From Burkholderiaceae bacterium (GTDB lineage Bacteria; Pseudomonadota; Gammaproteobacteria; Burkholderiales; Burkholderiaceae_F), in contig JALHMQ010000007.1 in the NCBI GenBank assembly GCA_022843955.1, positions 1 to 64,000 on the forward strand: a DNA stretch of 64,000 bases, read 5' to 3'. The notes under the pieces were generated by a model. The model saw nothing but the letters and a program-made list of their open reading frames with translations, made no database searches and was not told the DNA's origin. The position numbers and the translations under genes are program-made. This document shows, piece after piece, positions 1 through 8,508 of the stretch (position 1 is the first letter of the stretch; the number at the start of each line of letters is the position of its first letter).

Positions 1-2322
1 GGGGCCGCCGTCGCGCCGCGCGGTTTCGAACACCGGCGCCAGCGCGGCGGCCGCGGCGGCGGCGCCCGCGCGCACCCACAACGCCTGCGCATAGCGCAGC
101 CGCGTCTCGACGGCCTGGCCCATGACGTCGATCGCGTCTTCGTCGGCGAGCGCGCGCTGCCACAGCGCGCAAGCCTGCTCTGCATCGCCTTCCAGCCAGG
201 CGAGCTGCGCGCGCAGCGGCAGTTCGCGCGCCGGCACCGCCCAGGCGACAGTCCCGGCCGGCAGCAGCGCGCGCTCAGCGTCCACCTGGCGCATGGCGTC
301 GCGCACGGCATCGCGACCGGCGCAGGCGACGACCACGCGGGCGCTGAACAGGGCGAGCAGGTAGCGGTGCCAGCCGCTGGCGCTGGCGGCAAAGGTGCGA
401 AAGCGCGCCGCCGCGGCTGCGGTTGCCGCCGCTTCGTCGCCGCGGATGGCAGCCATGACGGCGGTCAGCGCCAGCAGGTGCGCGCGCACCGCACCGGTCG
501 CACCGCTCCACGCGGCGTCGGCGCGCCCGCGCTCGACCAGCGCGTCGGCGGCGGAAATCTCGCCGCGCCCCAGCGCGCACCAGGCCAGCGACAGCAGCCC
601 GAGCGCGCGCAACGGCGTCGGTGTGTCGCCGGCCACCTTCAGCAACAGCTCGGCATGCCGCGTCAGGACCGGCCGGACGCCGGGCAGCCCCGGCATGCGC
701 AGCGGCGGCGTGGTCTGGAACCAGAGATCCAGTCGGTCGGCCTGTTGCAGCAGGTCGAGCATTTCGCTGACGAGCGGGGCCACCGCGCCGTGGCGACAGG
801 CGTCGATCGCCAGCCAGACCTCGGCGTTCAACTGCAGGATGCGCGTCGCCACCGGCAGCGGCGCGCCGCGCAGCTGCGCCAGCCGCGCCTGCGCTTCGCC
901 GACGCGACCCTGCGCCATCAGCGCCATCGTCAAGTGCACCGTGGCGAGCTGCGCGGACGCGCGATCGCCGCTTGCGGCAAACGCCTGTTCGGCGTGCGCC
1001 AGCTGCGCGAGCATGGTCGGAAAGTCCCAGGTCGCCCACGCAGCGAGGCCGCGCACGAACGCCAGCTCGGGCGCGTGTTCGCGCGCCGCGGCCGGAAACT
1101 GGGCCGCCACCTGCAGCGCACGTGCCGGCCCGGCGGTGACGATCAGCGGCGGCAGATGCTCGAACGCGAGCGCGGCGGCGGCGTCGACCTCGCCGGCCTG
1201 CAATAGGGTGCCGATGCGTCGCAGCGGGTCGGTCTCGGTGTCGGCGACGAGCCGCAGCAGCGCGCGATGCCGCGCCGGCGCCACCTCGCGCAGCCGCGCC
1301 TGCAGCGCGTCGCGGAACAGGTCGTGCAGCCGCAGCGTGGGGCCGGCGCAGTCCCGTGCGTCGGACGCGTCCAGCACGTCGACGAACAGGCCGAGCCGCT
1401 CAATCTGCGCGAGCCGCGCGGCCGCCTGTTCATCGCCGGTCACCGCGGCGCATCGAGCCGGCGCCAGCTCCGGCAGCACGCTGGCAGCGAGCAGGAAGTC
1501 CGCCAGCGGCGGCGACAGCTGCTCCAGCACTTCGCTGACCAGGAACTCGAACAGCGGCCGCTCGCTGGCGCGCAGCGCGCTGTCGGCGGCGGCAGGGTCA
1601 TCGACACCGGCGCCGCACGCCTGCAGCGCGCCGATGGCGATGCGCATCCCGGCCGGCCAGCCCTGCGTGCGATCGAACAGGCGGTCAGCCAGCGGCTGTG
1701 CGACGCCCGCCGCCTGCGCCAGCGCGCACGCCTCGTCGCGCGTGAACTGCAGCTGCAGCTGGCGGAACTCGGCCAGCTCGTCGCGCGCGCGGACCCGCGC
1801 CAGCGACAGCGGCGGCTCGCCGCGCGCGGCGACGGCCAGCGTCCAGCGCGAGCCAAGCCGCTCGACCAGCTGGTCGATGAAGCGGAAGAACGCCGCATCG
1901 TCGCTGCGGTGGGCATCGTCGAAGACGATCACGCCATGCGCGAGCTCGCAGGCATCGAGCGTGTTGATCACCTCGGCCGTCAGCCGGCGCTGCTCGTCCG
2001 GCGCCGCGCCGCCGAGCGCGGCGGCGAGCGCCTCGGGGGCGGTGCGCCAGGGCGGATCGTAAGGTTCGAGCGCGGCGAACAGGCAATCGAGCAGGCTGTG
2101 CAGGTCGTCGCGCTCTTCCACCGACACCCAGGCGAGCGCCTGGTCGGCCGGCAAGCGCGCCACCTCCTGCACGAGCGCGCTGGTCTTGCCGTAGCCGGCC
2201 GGCGCGGCCAGCAGTACGAGCTTTTTCTCGCGCAGCGCCTGCGCGATGCGTGCCTGCGTGCCGCTGCGCGCCACGAATGCGGCGCGCGTGGCGGACTGCA
2301 GATGGCTGCGGGCGAAGGCCAT
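1..2322 (-). CDS. MalT-like LuxR-family ATPase transcriptional regulator (3' end outside window)
   Basis: An open frame reads from an ATG at 2322 off the left edge, giving about 774 residues without a stop. The N-terminus (MAFARSHLQSATRAAF) is followed by a Walker A loop, LLAAPAGYGKTSA, and a Walker B-like IVFDDAH. These are the marks of the STAND NTPase in MalT/AcoK-type regulators. The rest is an alanine-rich helical TPR-like stretch. The LuxR-type DNA-binding helix-turn-helix expected at the C-terminus would lie outside the window. A GTG at 2352 is an alternative start, with an in-frame TGA just upstream of it. Opposite-strand and other-frame ORFs here are alanine/arginine-rich shadows. 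The effector and target genes are unknown. Confidence 0.8.
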   Translation of the reverse strand, partial: MAFARSHLQSATRAAFVARSGTQARIAQALREKKLVLLAAPAGYGKTSALVQEVARLPADQALAWVSVEERDDLHSLLDCLFAALEPYDPPWRTAPEALAAALGGAAPDEQRRLTAEVINTLDACELAHGVIVFDDAHRSDDAAFFRFIDQLVERLGSRWTLAVAARGEPPLSLARVRARDELAEFRQLQLQFTRDEACALAQAAGVAQPLADRLFDRTQGWPAGMRIAIGALQACGAGVDDPAAADSALRASERPLFEFLVSEVLEQLSPPLADFLLAASVLPELAPARCAAVTGDEQAAARLAQIERLGLFVDVLDASDARDCAGPTLRLHDLFRDALQARLREVAPARHRALLRLVADTETDPLRRIGTLLQAGEVDAAAALAFEHLPPLIVTAGPARALQVAAQFPAAAREHAPELAFVRGLAAWATWDFPTMLAQLAHAEQAFAASGDRASAQLATVHLTMALMAQGRVGEAQARLAQLRGAPLPVATRILQLNAEVWLAIDACRHGAVAPLVSEMLDLLQQADRLDLWFQTTPPLRMPGLPGVRPVLTRHAELLLKVAGDTPTPLRALGLLSLAWCALGRGEISAADALVERGRADAAWSGATGAVRAHLLALTAVMAAIRGDEAAATAAAAARFRTFAASASGWHRYLLALFSARVVVACAGRDAVRDAMRQVDAERALLPAGTVAWAVPARELPLRAQLAWLEGDAEQACALWQRALADEDAIDVMGQAVETRLRYAQALWVRAGAAAAAAALAPVFETARRDGGP

Positions 2323-2570
2323 GGGCTCGGCCCAGTGATCGACACGGAGCACGCAGTATCACGCAGCACAGGCGTCATGGCACGGCCCGAAAGGCGTATG
2401 CGCCGGGCGCCTCGCCGGTCAGGGCGGCGCCATCGGCGCGCGTACGTGATGCGCACTCCTTCGCGCATCCCGTCGGGCCGTGCAACCTGTCGATGAAGGT
2501 CCTTGTCCACGGCGGGTCGACGATCAGGCGGCAACGCCAGGCCGCCTGCGCGGCGCCGCGTTGCGCGGCG

Positions 2571-2975
2571 TCAGCTCCCGACCGGCGCCACCGTGTGCGC
2601 GGCGCGCGCCAGCAGCCAGCGGCCGGCGCGCTTGCGGTAAACGGTCAGCCGGTCGCCGGCCATGTTGAGCGTCGCGCCGCCGGCACGCGGCGTGACGGTG
2701 AGTGCATCGTGGCTCACCGTGTAGGCGACATCGCCCGCAACCACGACGTCCTGCAGCTCGCTCGTGCAAACGATCAGCGACTGCTGATGGGCGGAAGAAA
2801 AACCGAGAGGGAACTGATCGCGCCCGCTCGGCGCGTGGCCCGGGTTGACGAACACGACATCGTCGGTCATCAAGCCGAGCAGACGGTCGAGCTCGCCGGC
2901 GTTGACGGCGGCGATCCACGTCGTGTGCGCCGCACGGACAGCGCGTTCATCGGCTTGTCGTGCTTCAGCGTCCAT
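2571..2975 (-). CDS. SnoaL-like / DUF4440 nuclear transport factor 2-fold protein
   Basis: A 134-residue protein with the pattern of the YybH/SgcJ-EcaC branch of the SnoaL-like superfamily: an N-terminal helix with WIAAVNAGELDRLLGLM, then DDVVFVNPGHAPSGRDQF, and a C-terminal strand ending YRKRAGRWLLARAAHT. Members form a cone-shaped alpha+beta barrel, and most lack an assigned reaction. It begins 34 bases after the stop of the ECF sigma factor on the same strand, so it is probably the last gene of that operon. SnoaL-like domains are frequent partners of ECF sigma factors of this kind, which supports the grouping. Specific function unknown. Confidence 0.85.
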   Translation of the reverse strand: MDAEARQADERAVRAAHTTWIAAVNAGELDRLLGLMTDDVVFVNPGHAPSGRDQFPLGFSSAHQQSLIVCTSELQDVVVAGDVAYTVSHDALTVTPRAGGATLNMAGDRLTVYRKRAGRWLLARAAHTVAPVGS

Positions 2976-3009
2976 GCCTCACCTCCACGTCCAGGTTCAT
3001 GTGTAAACG

Positions 3010-4320
3010 TCAGCCGCCGCAGCCGATCTGCGCCTGCGTCACGCAGGCCTCGGCGCGCGCCCGCAGCAGCGCGCGCTCGCGGTCGTTGCGGGTCAGCTCG
3101 GCGGCGCGTTCGAACTGCGCGCGCGCTTCGTCGAGCCGCCCCAGCCGCTGCAGCAGGTCGCCGCGCACGCTGGGCAGCAGGTGGTACTCGCGCAGCTGCG
3201 GTTCGGCGAGCAGGCGATCGACGATCTCCAGCCCGGCGGCTGGGCCGAACGCCATCGACAGTGCCACCGCGCGGTTGAGCTCGACGATCGGCGAGGGTGC
3301 GATCTGCGCCAGCGCGTCGTACAGCGCGGCGATGCGCGGCCAGTCGGTGTCGGCGGCGCTGCGCGCGCGCGCGTGGCAGGCGGCGATCGCGGCCTGCATC
3401 GCGTACACGCCGAGGCCGCCCTGCGCGGCGCCGAGCGCCTGCGCGCGTTCGAGCGCGGCCAGCCCGCGGCCGATCAGCAGGCGGTCCCAGCGCGCGCGGT
3501 CCTGTTCGAGCAGCAGGATCGGCTCGCCCTGCGGCCCGACGCGGGCGCGCATGCGTGAGGCCTGGATCTCCATCAACGCCACCAGGCCATGCACCTCGGC
3601 TTCGTCGTGTGCAAGCTCGGCGAGGATGCGGCCGAGCCGCAACGCCTCCTCACACAGCGCTGGCCGGGTCCAGTCGCTGCCGGCGGTGGCGGCATAGCCT
3701 TCGTTGAAGATCAGGTAGATCACCTCGAGCACCGAGGCCAGGCGCGCGCCCAGCTCAGCCGGCGCCGGCACCTCGAACGGCACGCGCGCCTCGGCCAGCG
3801 TGCGCTTGGCGCGCACGATGCGCTGCGCCACCGTCGGCTCGGGCACGAGAAAGGCGCGCGCGATCTCGTCGGTGGTCAGGCCGCCGAGCAGGCGCAGCGT
3901 GAGCGCGGCGCGCGCCTCGCGCGACAGCACTGGATGGCAGCTGATGAACATCAGGCGCAAGAGATCGTCGCCGATCCGGTCGTCGAACGCCGCTTCCACC
4001 AGCGCGGTGGTGTCGGGCGCGGCGTCCTGCAGCTGTGTCTCGATCTCAAAGGTCAGTTCGCCGGCCTTGCGCTCGTGCAGCGCCTTGCGGCGGATGACGT
4101 CGATCGCGCGCCGACGCGCCGCAGTCATCAGCCAGGCGCCCGGGTTGTCGGGCACGCCGTCGGCGGGCCATTGTTCGAGCGCGGCCACCAGCGCGTCCTG
4201 CGCCAGTTCTTCGGCCAGCCCGACGTCGCGCAGCACGCGCGCCAGGGCACCGATGATCTTGGCCGATTCCATCCGCCACACCGCCTCGACGGTGCGATGC
4301 ACGCTGCCGGCGGCGCTCAT
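3010..4320 (-). CDS. ECF42-type RNA polymerase sigma factor with C-terminal TPR extension
   Basis: A 436-residue protein, far longer than a typical ~190-residue ECF sigma factor. Region 2 is seen around residues 15-90 (VGLAEELAQDALVAALEQWP, GAWLMTAARRRAIDVIRR) and region 4 around 135-195 (LTLRLLGGLTTDEIARAFLV, AQRIVRAKRTL). The remaining ~240 residues form the helical, TPR-like extension (DUF6596) that defines the ECF42 group, including YLIFNEGYAA and a PIVELNRAVAL segment. ECF42 factors have no membrane anti-sigma factor and sit beside DGPF/YCII genes, as here. The ATG at 4320 lies in a 14-base repeat and has no clear Shine-Dalgarno sequence, so translation may depend on upstream genes. The signal sensed is unknown. 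Confidence 0.92.
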   Translation of the reverse strand: MSAAGSVHRTVEAVWRMESAKIIGALARVLRDVGLAEELAQDALVAALEQWPADGVPDNPGAWLMTAARRRAIDVIRRKALHERKAGELTFEIETQLQDAAPDTTALVEAAFDDRIGDDLLRLMFISCHPVLSREARAALTLRLLGGLTTDEIARAFLVPEPTVAQRIVRAKRTLAEARVPFEVPAPAELGARLASVLEVIYLIFNEGYAATAGSDWTRPALCEEALRLGRILAELAHDEAEVHGLVALMEIQASRMRARVGPQGEPILLLEQDRARWDRLLIGRGLAALERAQALGAAQGGLGVYAMQAAIAACHARARSAADTDWPRIAALYDALAQIAPSPIVELNRAVALSMAFGPAAGLEIVDRLLAEPQLREYHLLPSVRGDLLQRLGRLDEARAQFERAAELTRNDRERALLRARAEACVTQAQIGCGG

Positions 4321-4389
4321 CGAGGGGCGTTCATCGAGGGGCGTTCATCGAGGGGCGTTCATCGGGCAGGCGCTCATCGGGGCGCTCAT
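4318..4389. repeat. Short tandem repeats carrying overlapping start codons
   Basis: Read on the minus strand, the unit ATGAACGCCCCTCG occurs three times at 14-base spacing and runs directly into the ATGAGCGCC that starts the sigma factor. Two degenerate units precede it. Every unit contains an ATGA. Because 14 is not a multiple of three, the successive ATGs lie in different frames. The array fills most of the gap between the YCII gene and the sigma gene. Confidence 0.85.
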
Positions 4390-4411
4390 CGAGCCGACGA
4401 CGCGCCCGGGC

Positions 4412-4780
4412 TCAGGTGAAGCACGGTCCGAGTTCGCGCACCTCCACCGTCGCGAACTGCGCGGCCGGGCACTCGGCGGCGATCGCCATGGCTTCCTCGC
4501 GCGTGACGTTGTCGAGCAGGAAGAAGCCGCCGACCATTTCCTTCGCCTCGGCGAACGGGCCGTCGGTGGGCTTGCTCTCCACGCTGCTTTCGATCTTGCG
4601 GCCGTTGCGCACCTGCAGTCGCGTGCGCGGGGTGCTCAAGGCCTGCGCCAGCGTGAGCTGGCCACGCGCCTTCAGGCCGTCGGCAAACCGCAGCATGGTT
4701 GCGTAGGCCTCTTCCCCTTCGGCCTGGGTGCGGGTGGCGCGCTGGCCCACCGGTTCGACGATCAGCAGCATGAAACTCAC
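4412..4780 (-). CDS. YCII-related DGPF-domain protein
   Basis: A 122-residue protein of the DGPF/YCII family. It starts MSFMLLIVEP, has a central helix (AYATMLRFADGLKARGQL) and carries the name-giving motif as TDGPFAEAKEMVGGFFLLD. YCII folds are dimeric ferredoxin-like barrels. Biochemical roles for DGPF members are not established. It is the gene immediately upstream of the ECF42 sigma factor, on the same strand. This DGPF-ECF42 pairing is the diagnostic genomic context of the group. A second DGPF paralogue opens the operon at 6755. Confidence 0.9.
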   Translation of the reverse strand: MSFMLLIVEPVGQRATRTQAEGEEAYATMLRFADGLKARGQLTLAQALSTPRTRLQVRNGRKIESSVESKPTDGPFAEAKEMVGGFFLLDNVTREEAMAIAAECPAAQFATVEVRELGPCFT

Positions 4781-4810
4781 GGGCGGTCCTTTGCTTGGGT
4801 CATCGGGCGC

Positions 4811-5299
4811 TCAGCGCTGACGCGTATAGCGCATGGTCATAAATCGCTGCCAGCTGCCATCGGGCGCGTGGGTGTGCCCGTGCAGCAGGCGCTCGTCGGG
4901 GCCGACGATCTCGATCACGTCACGATACTGCGCCATCTTGCCGGGCACCTCGAAGTCCGGGCCCTCGGCTTCCAGTGTCAGGACGCGCTCGTCGGCATCG
5001 AGCGTGCCGCCGCGATAGACCCACAGGTGGTTCATCATCGAGCCGATCCAGGTGCCGACGAAACAGCGCTGCTGCGGGTCGTAGCTGAGCGCCATCTGCG
5101 AGTGCGCCGGGCCGCCGCCCATCTGGCCTTGCGCTTCGCACAGCAACCAGATGTCGCCCAGCATGCGCACCGTCTCGGTGCCGCCGCACGCCGCGGACGC
5201 GGCGGGATCCTCACCGGGCTGCGGCAACAGCTCGGTGCGCCACACGCCGACCAGGCGCCGCAGCCACGCGTGTTGCGCGGTGACCTCGGCCTTCATCAT
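4811..5299 (-). CDS. DUF1579 family protein
   Basis: About 162 residues starting at MMKAEVTAQHAWLRRLVGVW. The phrase LRRLVGVWRTELLPQPGED followed by GGTETVRMLGDIWLLCEAQG is typical of DUF1579, a small calycin-like beta-barrel family of unknown function. The first ATG overlaps the TGA of the VOC gene upstream (sequence CAATGATG), which fixes the start and indicates translational coupling. A longer reading to 5368 would run inside the VOC gene and was not used. DUF1579 genes recur in ECF42/ECF41-type operons with YCII and VOC proteins, so a shared detoxification or stress role is inferred. Confidence 0.85.
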   Translation of the reverse strand: MMKAEVTAQHAWLRRLVGVWRTELLPQPGEDPAASAACGGTETVRMLGDIWLLCEAQGQMGGGPAHSQMALSYDPQQRCFVGTWIGSMMNHLWVYRGGTLDADERVLTLEAEGPDFEVPGKMAQYRDVIEIVGPDERLLHGHTHAPDGSWQRFMTMRYTRQR

Positions 5300-5721
5300 T
5301 GCACCACCTCGTCGGCCACCATCACCATCCAGCTGACGCCGAAGCGGTCGGTCAGCATGCCGAAGCACGGCGACCAGAAGGTCTCGCCGAGCGGCATCGT
5401 GGCCTGGCCGCCATCGGCCAGCGCGTCGTAGGCGCGCCGCGTGGCGGCAATGTCGTCGAGCATGATCGACAGCGAGAAGCCTTGGAACTTGGGCTGGCCG
5501 CCGCTGTAGCCATCGGTGGCCATCACGGTCGACGCACCGATGGTGAACGACGCGTGCATCACCTTGTGCTCGGAGTTCGGCGCCACCATGCCGGGCGGCG
5601 GCGGATCGGGCGCGTCCTTGAAGCGCATCAGCATCTGCACCTGCGCGCCGAGCGCCTGGCGATAGAACTCGAGCGCCTCTTCGCAGCGGCCATCGAACGT
5701 CAGATAGGGTTGGACCAGCAT
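5296..5721 (-). CDS. VOC-superfamily (PhnB-like) protein
   Basis: A 141-residue protein of the vicinal oxygen chelate fold: MLVQPYLTFDGRCEEALEFY at the N-terminus, MHASFTIGASTVMATDG in the centre and FGMLTDRFGVSWMVMV near the end. These match the PhnB-like glyoxalase/bleomycin-resistance branch, small dimeric metal-binding enzymes or binding proteins. The substrate cannot be told from the sequence. Its stop overlaps the start of the DUF1579 gene, and it follows a second VOC gene by 22 bases. It belongs to the ECF42 operon. Confidence 0.9.
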   Translation of the reverse strand: MLVQPYLTFDGRCEEALEFYRQALGAQVQMLMRFKDAPDPPPPGMVAPNSEHKVMHASFTIGASTVMATDGYSGGQPKFQGFSLSIMLDDIAATRRAYDALADGGQATMPLGETFWSPCFGMLTDRFGVSWMVMVADEVVQ

Positions 5722-5743
5722 GGCGTCTCCTTGGCGGGGTGAC

Positions 5744-6241
5744 TCAGGGTTGGGCGGCGCGTTCGAGCGCGGCGATGTCGAGCTTCTTCATCTGCAGCAG
5801 GGCGGCCATCACGCGCTGCGACCGCGCCGCGTCGGGGCCGGTCATCAGGCGCGGCAACTGGGTCGGCACGATCTGCCACGACACGCCGAAGCGGTCCTTG
5901 AGCCAACCGCACTGCTGCGCCTGCGGCGGACCGCCGGCCGCCAGCTGCGTCCAGTAGTGATCAACCTCGGCCTGCGTGTCGCAGTTGACCTGCAGCGACA
6001 GCGCCTCGCTGAACTGGAACTGCGGACCGCCGTTGAGGGCGGTGAACGACTGGCCGTCGAGATCGAAGGCGATCGTCATCACGCTGCCGGGCGGCATGCC
6101 GTGAAACTCGCGGCCCGCCTCGCCGTAGTACGCGGTCTGCGTGATGCGCGAGTCGGGAAAGATCGCGGTGTAAAAGTCCACCGCCGCCTGCGCCTGGCGG
6201 TCGAACCACAGGCAGGGGGTGATGCGCTGGATGCGTGCCAT
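5744..6241 (-). CDS. VOC-superfamily protein, 3-demethylubiquinone methyltransferase-like PhnB subgroup
   Basis: Start chosen at MARIQRITPCLWFDRQAQ, giving 165 residues. A longer frame to 6355 reads into a low-information tail. The pattern ITPCLWFDRQAQAAVDFYTA, then IAFDLDGQSFTALNGGP and CGWLKDRFGVSWQIVPTQL is that of the pfam06983 subgroup. These proteins are often labelled 3-demethylubiquinone-9 3-methyltransferase but have the glyoxalase fold and no methyltransferase domain. The C-terminus (RVMAALLQMKKLDIAALERA) is also typical. It is the second gene of the ECF42 operon. Confidence 0.9.
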   Translation of the reverse strand: MARIQRITPCLWFDRQAQAAVDFYTAIFPDSRITQTAYYGEAGREFHGMPPGSVMTIAFDLDGQSFTALNGGPQFQFSEALSLQVNCDTQAEVDHYWTQLAAGGPPQAQQCGWLKDRFGVSWQIVPTQLPRLMTGPDAARSQRVMAALLQMKKLDIAALERAAQP

Positions 6242-6311
6242 GTTCCGCTCCGTTGTTTCCGTGTATTGCTCCGTGTATTGCACGATGTCTTGCTCGGTGC
6301 CTTGGGCGCGC

Positions 6312-6755
6312 TCAGGCGGACTGCGGGCCGCGCGTGCGCTCTTCGATCTGCGCACGCTGCCGCTCTTCCTGCTCGCGCAGCTGCGGCGTGAACTCCTCGC
6401 CGAAGTCTTCGGCCTCGAACACCGGGCGGATCTCGATCTCCGACTCGCCGGGCATCGGGTTCGGGCAGCGCCGCACCCACTCGACCGCCTCTTCCATCGA
6501 CTTGACCTGCCACAGCCAGAAGCCGGCGATCAGCTCCTTGGTTTCGGCAAACGGCCCGTCGATCACGGTGCGCGACTTGCCGGCAAAGCGCACCCGCCTG
6601 CCCTTGGCACTCGGGTGCAAGCCTTCGCCGGCCAGCATCACGCCGGCCTTGACCAGTTCATCGTTGAAGTCGCCCATCGCCTTGAGCAGCGCTTCGCTGG
6701 GCATCACGCCGGCTTCCGAGTCCCTGGTGGCCTTGACGATCACCATCACGCGCAT
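6312..6755 (-). CDS. YCII-related DGPF-domain protein, first gene of the ECF42 operon
   Basis: Start at MRVMVIVKATRDSEAG, with an excellent AGGAGG ribosome-binding site eight bases upstream, giving 147 residues. It carries the DGPF motif as IDGPFAETKELIAGFWLWQ and ends in a charged tail (LREQEERQRAQIEERTRG). A longer upstream frame is a shadow of the intergenic region. It is the promoter-proximal gene of the series YCII, VOC, VOC, DUF1579, YCII, sigma factor, SnoaL. A candidate ECF42 promoter lies 50-76 bases upstream. Confidence 0.92.
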   Translation of the reverse strand: MRVMVIVKATRDSEAGVMPSEALLKAMGDFNDELVKAGVMLAGEGLHPSAKGRRVRFAGKSRTVIDGPFAETKELIAGFWLWQVKSMEEAVEWVRRCPNPMPGESEIEIRPVFEAEDFGEEFTPQLREQEERQRAQIEERTRGPQSA

Positions 6756-6804
6756 GTCGAACCTCCTGTTTTGACGCCGCGAAACGCCGCGGTCTTGCCG
6801 GTAC

Positions 6805-6831
6805 GTCGAACGGGCAGCAGCGGAATCGACA
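6805..6831 (-). promoter_or_regulatory. Candidate ECF42-type promoter (TGTCGA-N17-CGAC)
   Basis: On the minus strand, TGTCGA (6831-6826) is followed after exactly 17 bases by CGAC (6808-6805), about 50 bases before the start of the DGPF operon. ECF42 sigma factors are reported to use TGTCGA at -35 and CG(A/T)C at -10 in front of DGPF genes (from memory of the Streptomyces work). Both elements and their spacing fit, so autoregulation of the whole operon by the sigma factor at 3010-4320 is inferred. The rest of the 6756-7087 gap shows nothing else recognisable. Confidence 0.65.
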
Positions 6832-7087
6832 CCGTGATGCAGAAAAGCGCTTGTGGGCAATACCGAGGCCAGGCGCGACCGTCGGCGGCGGGGCGGGTCG
6901 CCGCGGCGCGCTGGGAAAGTGTGGCTGGCGCGTAACGGGTCGGCTGGACCTTGTAGCTCAGGGCGTGGGTACGGTGTCGCCACTGGTCCTTGCGGCTCAG
7001 GTCGCGCAGGCGATGTCGCCAAGCCGGGCGGATCGGTGGCCCACCCATCGCGGTGCGACAGGCGCGCGGCCGGCAGAACCCGCAGCG

Positions 7088-8377
7088 CTAGGCGCGGCCG
7101 ATGCTGACGATCGGGATGACCGCCTCGTCTTCCTCGCGTTCCGACGGGATCCGAGCGCGCATCTGCGCGCGGAACTCGTTCACCGACTCGTAGAACGCCG
7201 ACATCATGGCGACCCAGAGCAGCATGCCGCGGTCCGTGAGCTGCCAGCCGCGGTCGTTCTCGACCACCCAGCCGCCCAACTTCAGTGCCGCAAGTTCCAG
7301 CGCCATCGTGCGCTCGAACGTCATGCCGTACCGCTCGCGCACCCAGGCGCGATCGAGTGACAGGCCCATCAACCGCATCATCAGGTCGTAGCGCATGCCT
7401 TCTCGCCGTCCGAGTACACGCTCGCCGGTGATACCGGGGCGCCCGCGGTCGATGCACTCGACGTACGAGCGCAATGAGAACGTGGACGCGTACATGCGGC
7501 CGTTCAGGTAGCCGAACGCACCGCTGCCGAGCCCGACATACTCGGGCGAGTTCACCACGTACTCGTCGATGCTGGTGCCGCCGCGGTTGAAGCACCAGGC
7601 CGACGACGGAGTGAACTGCGGCCGCAGCCGCTGCAGCAGCCGGCGGTAGTACCGCTGCATCCGTGCCCGGTCCGGCAGGCCCATGGCCTTGCCCATCTTG
7701 CGCTCGATGTTCGGCGAGGTCATCAGCGGATAGAACGACACCTGGTTCGCCGGCGTTGCCAGCACCGCGTCGATGTCGGCGTCGAGCATCGCGGGCGTCT
7801 GGTGCAGCAGGTTGAAGATCATGTCGATGTTCACGGTGCGGAACCGCGGCGCAGCGAGCGCAATGCGCTCGCGGATTTCCTCGCTCGATCCGTACTTCTC
7901 GTGGCGATCCATTTCTCGCAGCAGCCCGTCGTCGAAGCTTTGCACCCCGATCGACAACCGCTGCACGCCCGCCTGCACGAGCAGATCGAGCACGTGCGGC
8001 TGCAGGTCCTTCGGATTCGTCTCGACGGACACTTCGTCGAGCGGTCCGTAACTGCGCACCAGCGCGAGCGTTTCGGCCAGTTCCTCGGGCGCGGAGGTCG
8101 GCGTGCCGCCGCCGACGTAGACGCCGGAGAAACGGAAGCCCCTGTCGTGATACTGGGCAATTTCAGCGCGCAGCGCGCGGAAGTAGGCGCTCGCCTTGTC
8201 GGCGCGGAACTGCACGCGGTGAAACGAGCAGAACGGGCACAGCACTTCACAGAACGGCACGTGCAGGTAGAGGAACACCGGCGTCGCCGGCACCTGCGCA
8301 ATGCCGATGCTCGGCACCAGCTTCATTGAGCGTGCGGCAGCGCGGCGGAACGCAAAGTTCAGTAATGGGTAAAGCAT
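7088..8377 (-). CDS. HemN/HemW-like radical SAM protein
   Basis: A 429-residue protein starting MLYPLLNFAFRRAAARSM. The radical SAM cluster motif is C43-x3-C47-x2-C50 (CEVLCPFC), followed by SFHR. The fourth cysteine of true HemN (CxxxCxxCxC) is replaced by Phe, as in HemW-like proteins. Further marks are YVGGGTPT (SAM binding), SVETNPKDL, SIGVQSFDDGLLREMDRHEK and a C-terminal winged-helix-like region ending VSIGRA. Possible roles are heme transfer or an anaerobic heme-related radical reaction. Oxygen-independent coproporphyrinogen oxidase activity is doubtful without the fourth cysteine. It lies downstream of the MoaD-like gene on the same strand with a 131-base gap. Confidence 0.85.
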   Translation of the reverse strand: MLYPLLNFAFRRAAARSMKLVPSIGIAQVPATPVFLYLHVPFCEVLCPFCSFHRVQFRADKASAYFRALRAEIAQYHDRGFRFSGVYVGGGTPTSAPEELAETLALVRSYGPLDEVSVETNPKDLQPHVLDLLVQAGVQRLSIGVQSFDDGLLREMDRHEKYGSSEEIRERIALAAPRFRTVNIDMIFNLLHQTPAMLDADIDAVLATPANQVSFYPLMTSPNIERKMGKAMGLPDRARMQRYYRRLLQRLRPQFTPSSAWCFNRGGTSIDEYVVNSPEYVGLGSGAFGYLNGRMYASTFSLRSYVECIDRGRPGITGERVLGRREGMRYDLMMRLMGLSLDRAWVRERYGMTFERTMALELAALKLGGWVVENDRGWQLTDRGMLLWVAMMSAFYESVNEFRAQMRARIPSEREEDEAVIPIVSIGRA

Positions 8378-8508
8378 GCGCGAAGTGTATCGACGGCAGC
8401 AGCGTTGCACGACGCACGACGGCAGGGCGGGATGATCGATCTCAACCGGGCCAACGCGGCCGGCGCCGAACCAGCATGCCGGTGCGCGGTCGCGGCCCCC
8501 TGCGTGAG

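Noticed and set aside
395-2062. A 555-residue plus-strand ORF and other long ORFs over the first 2.3 kb
   Set aside because: The protein is Ser/Arg/Ala-rich without family pattern, antisense to a well-conserved MalT-like ATPase frame that enters from the window edge.
7088-8377. True oxygen-independent coproporphyrinogen III oxidase (HemN)
   Set aside because: The fourth cysteine of the CxxxCxxCxC motif is Phe, and the protein resembles HemW-like members.
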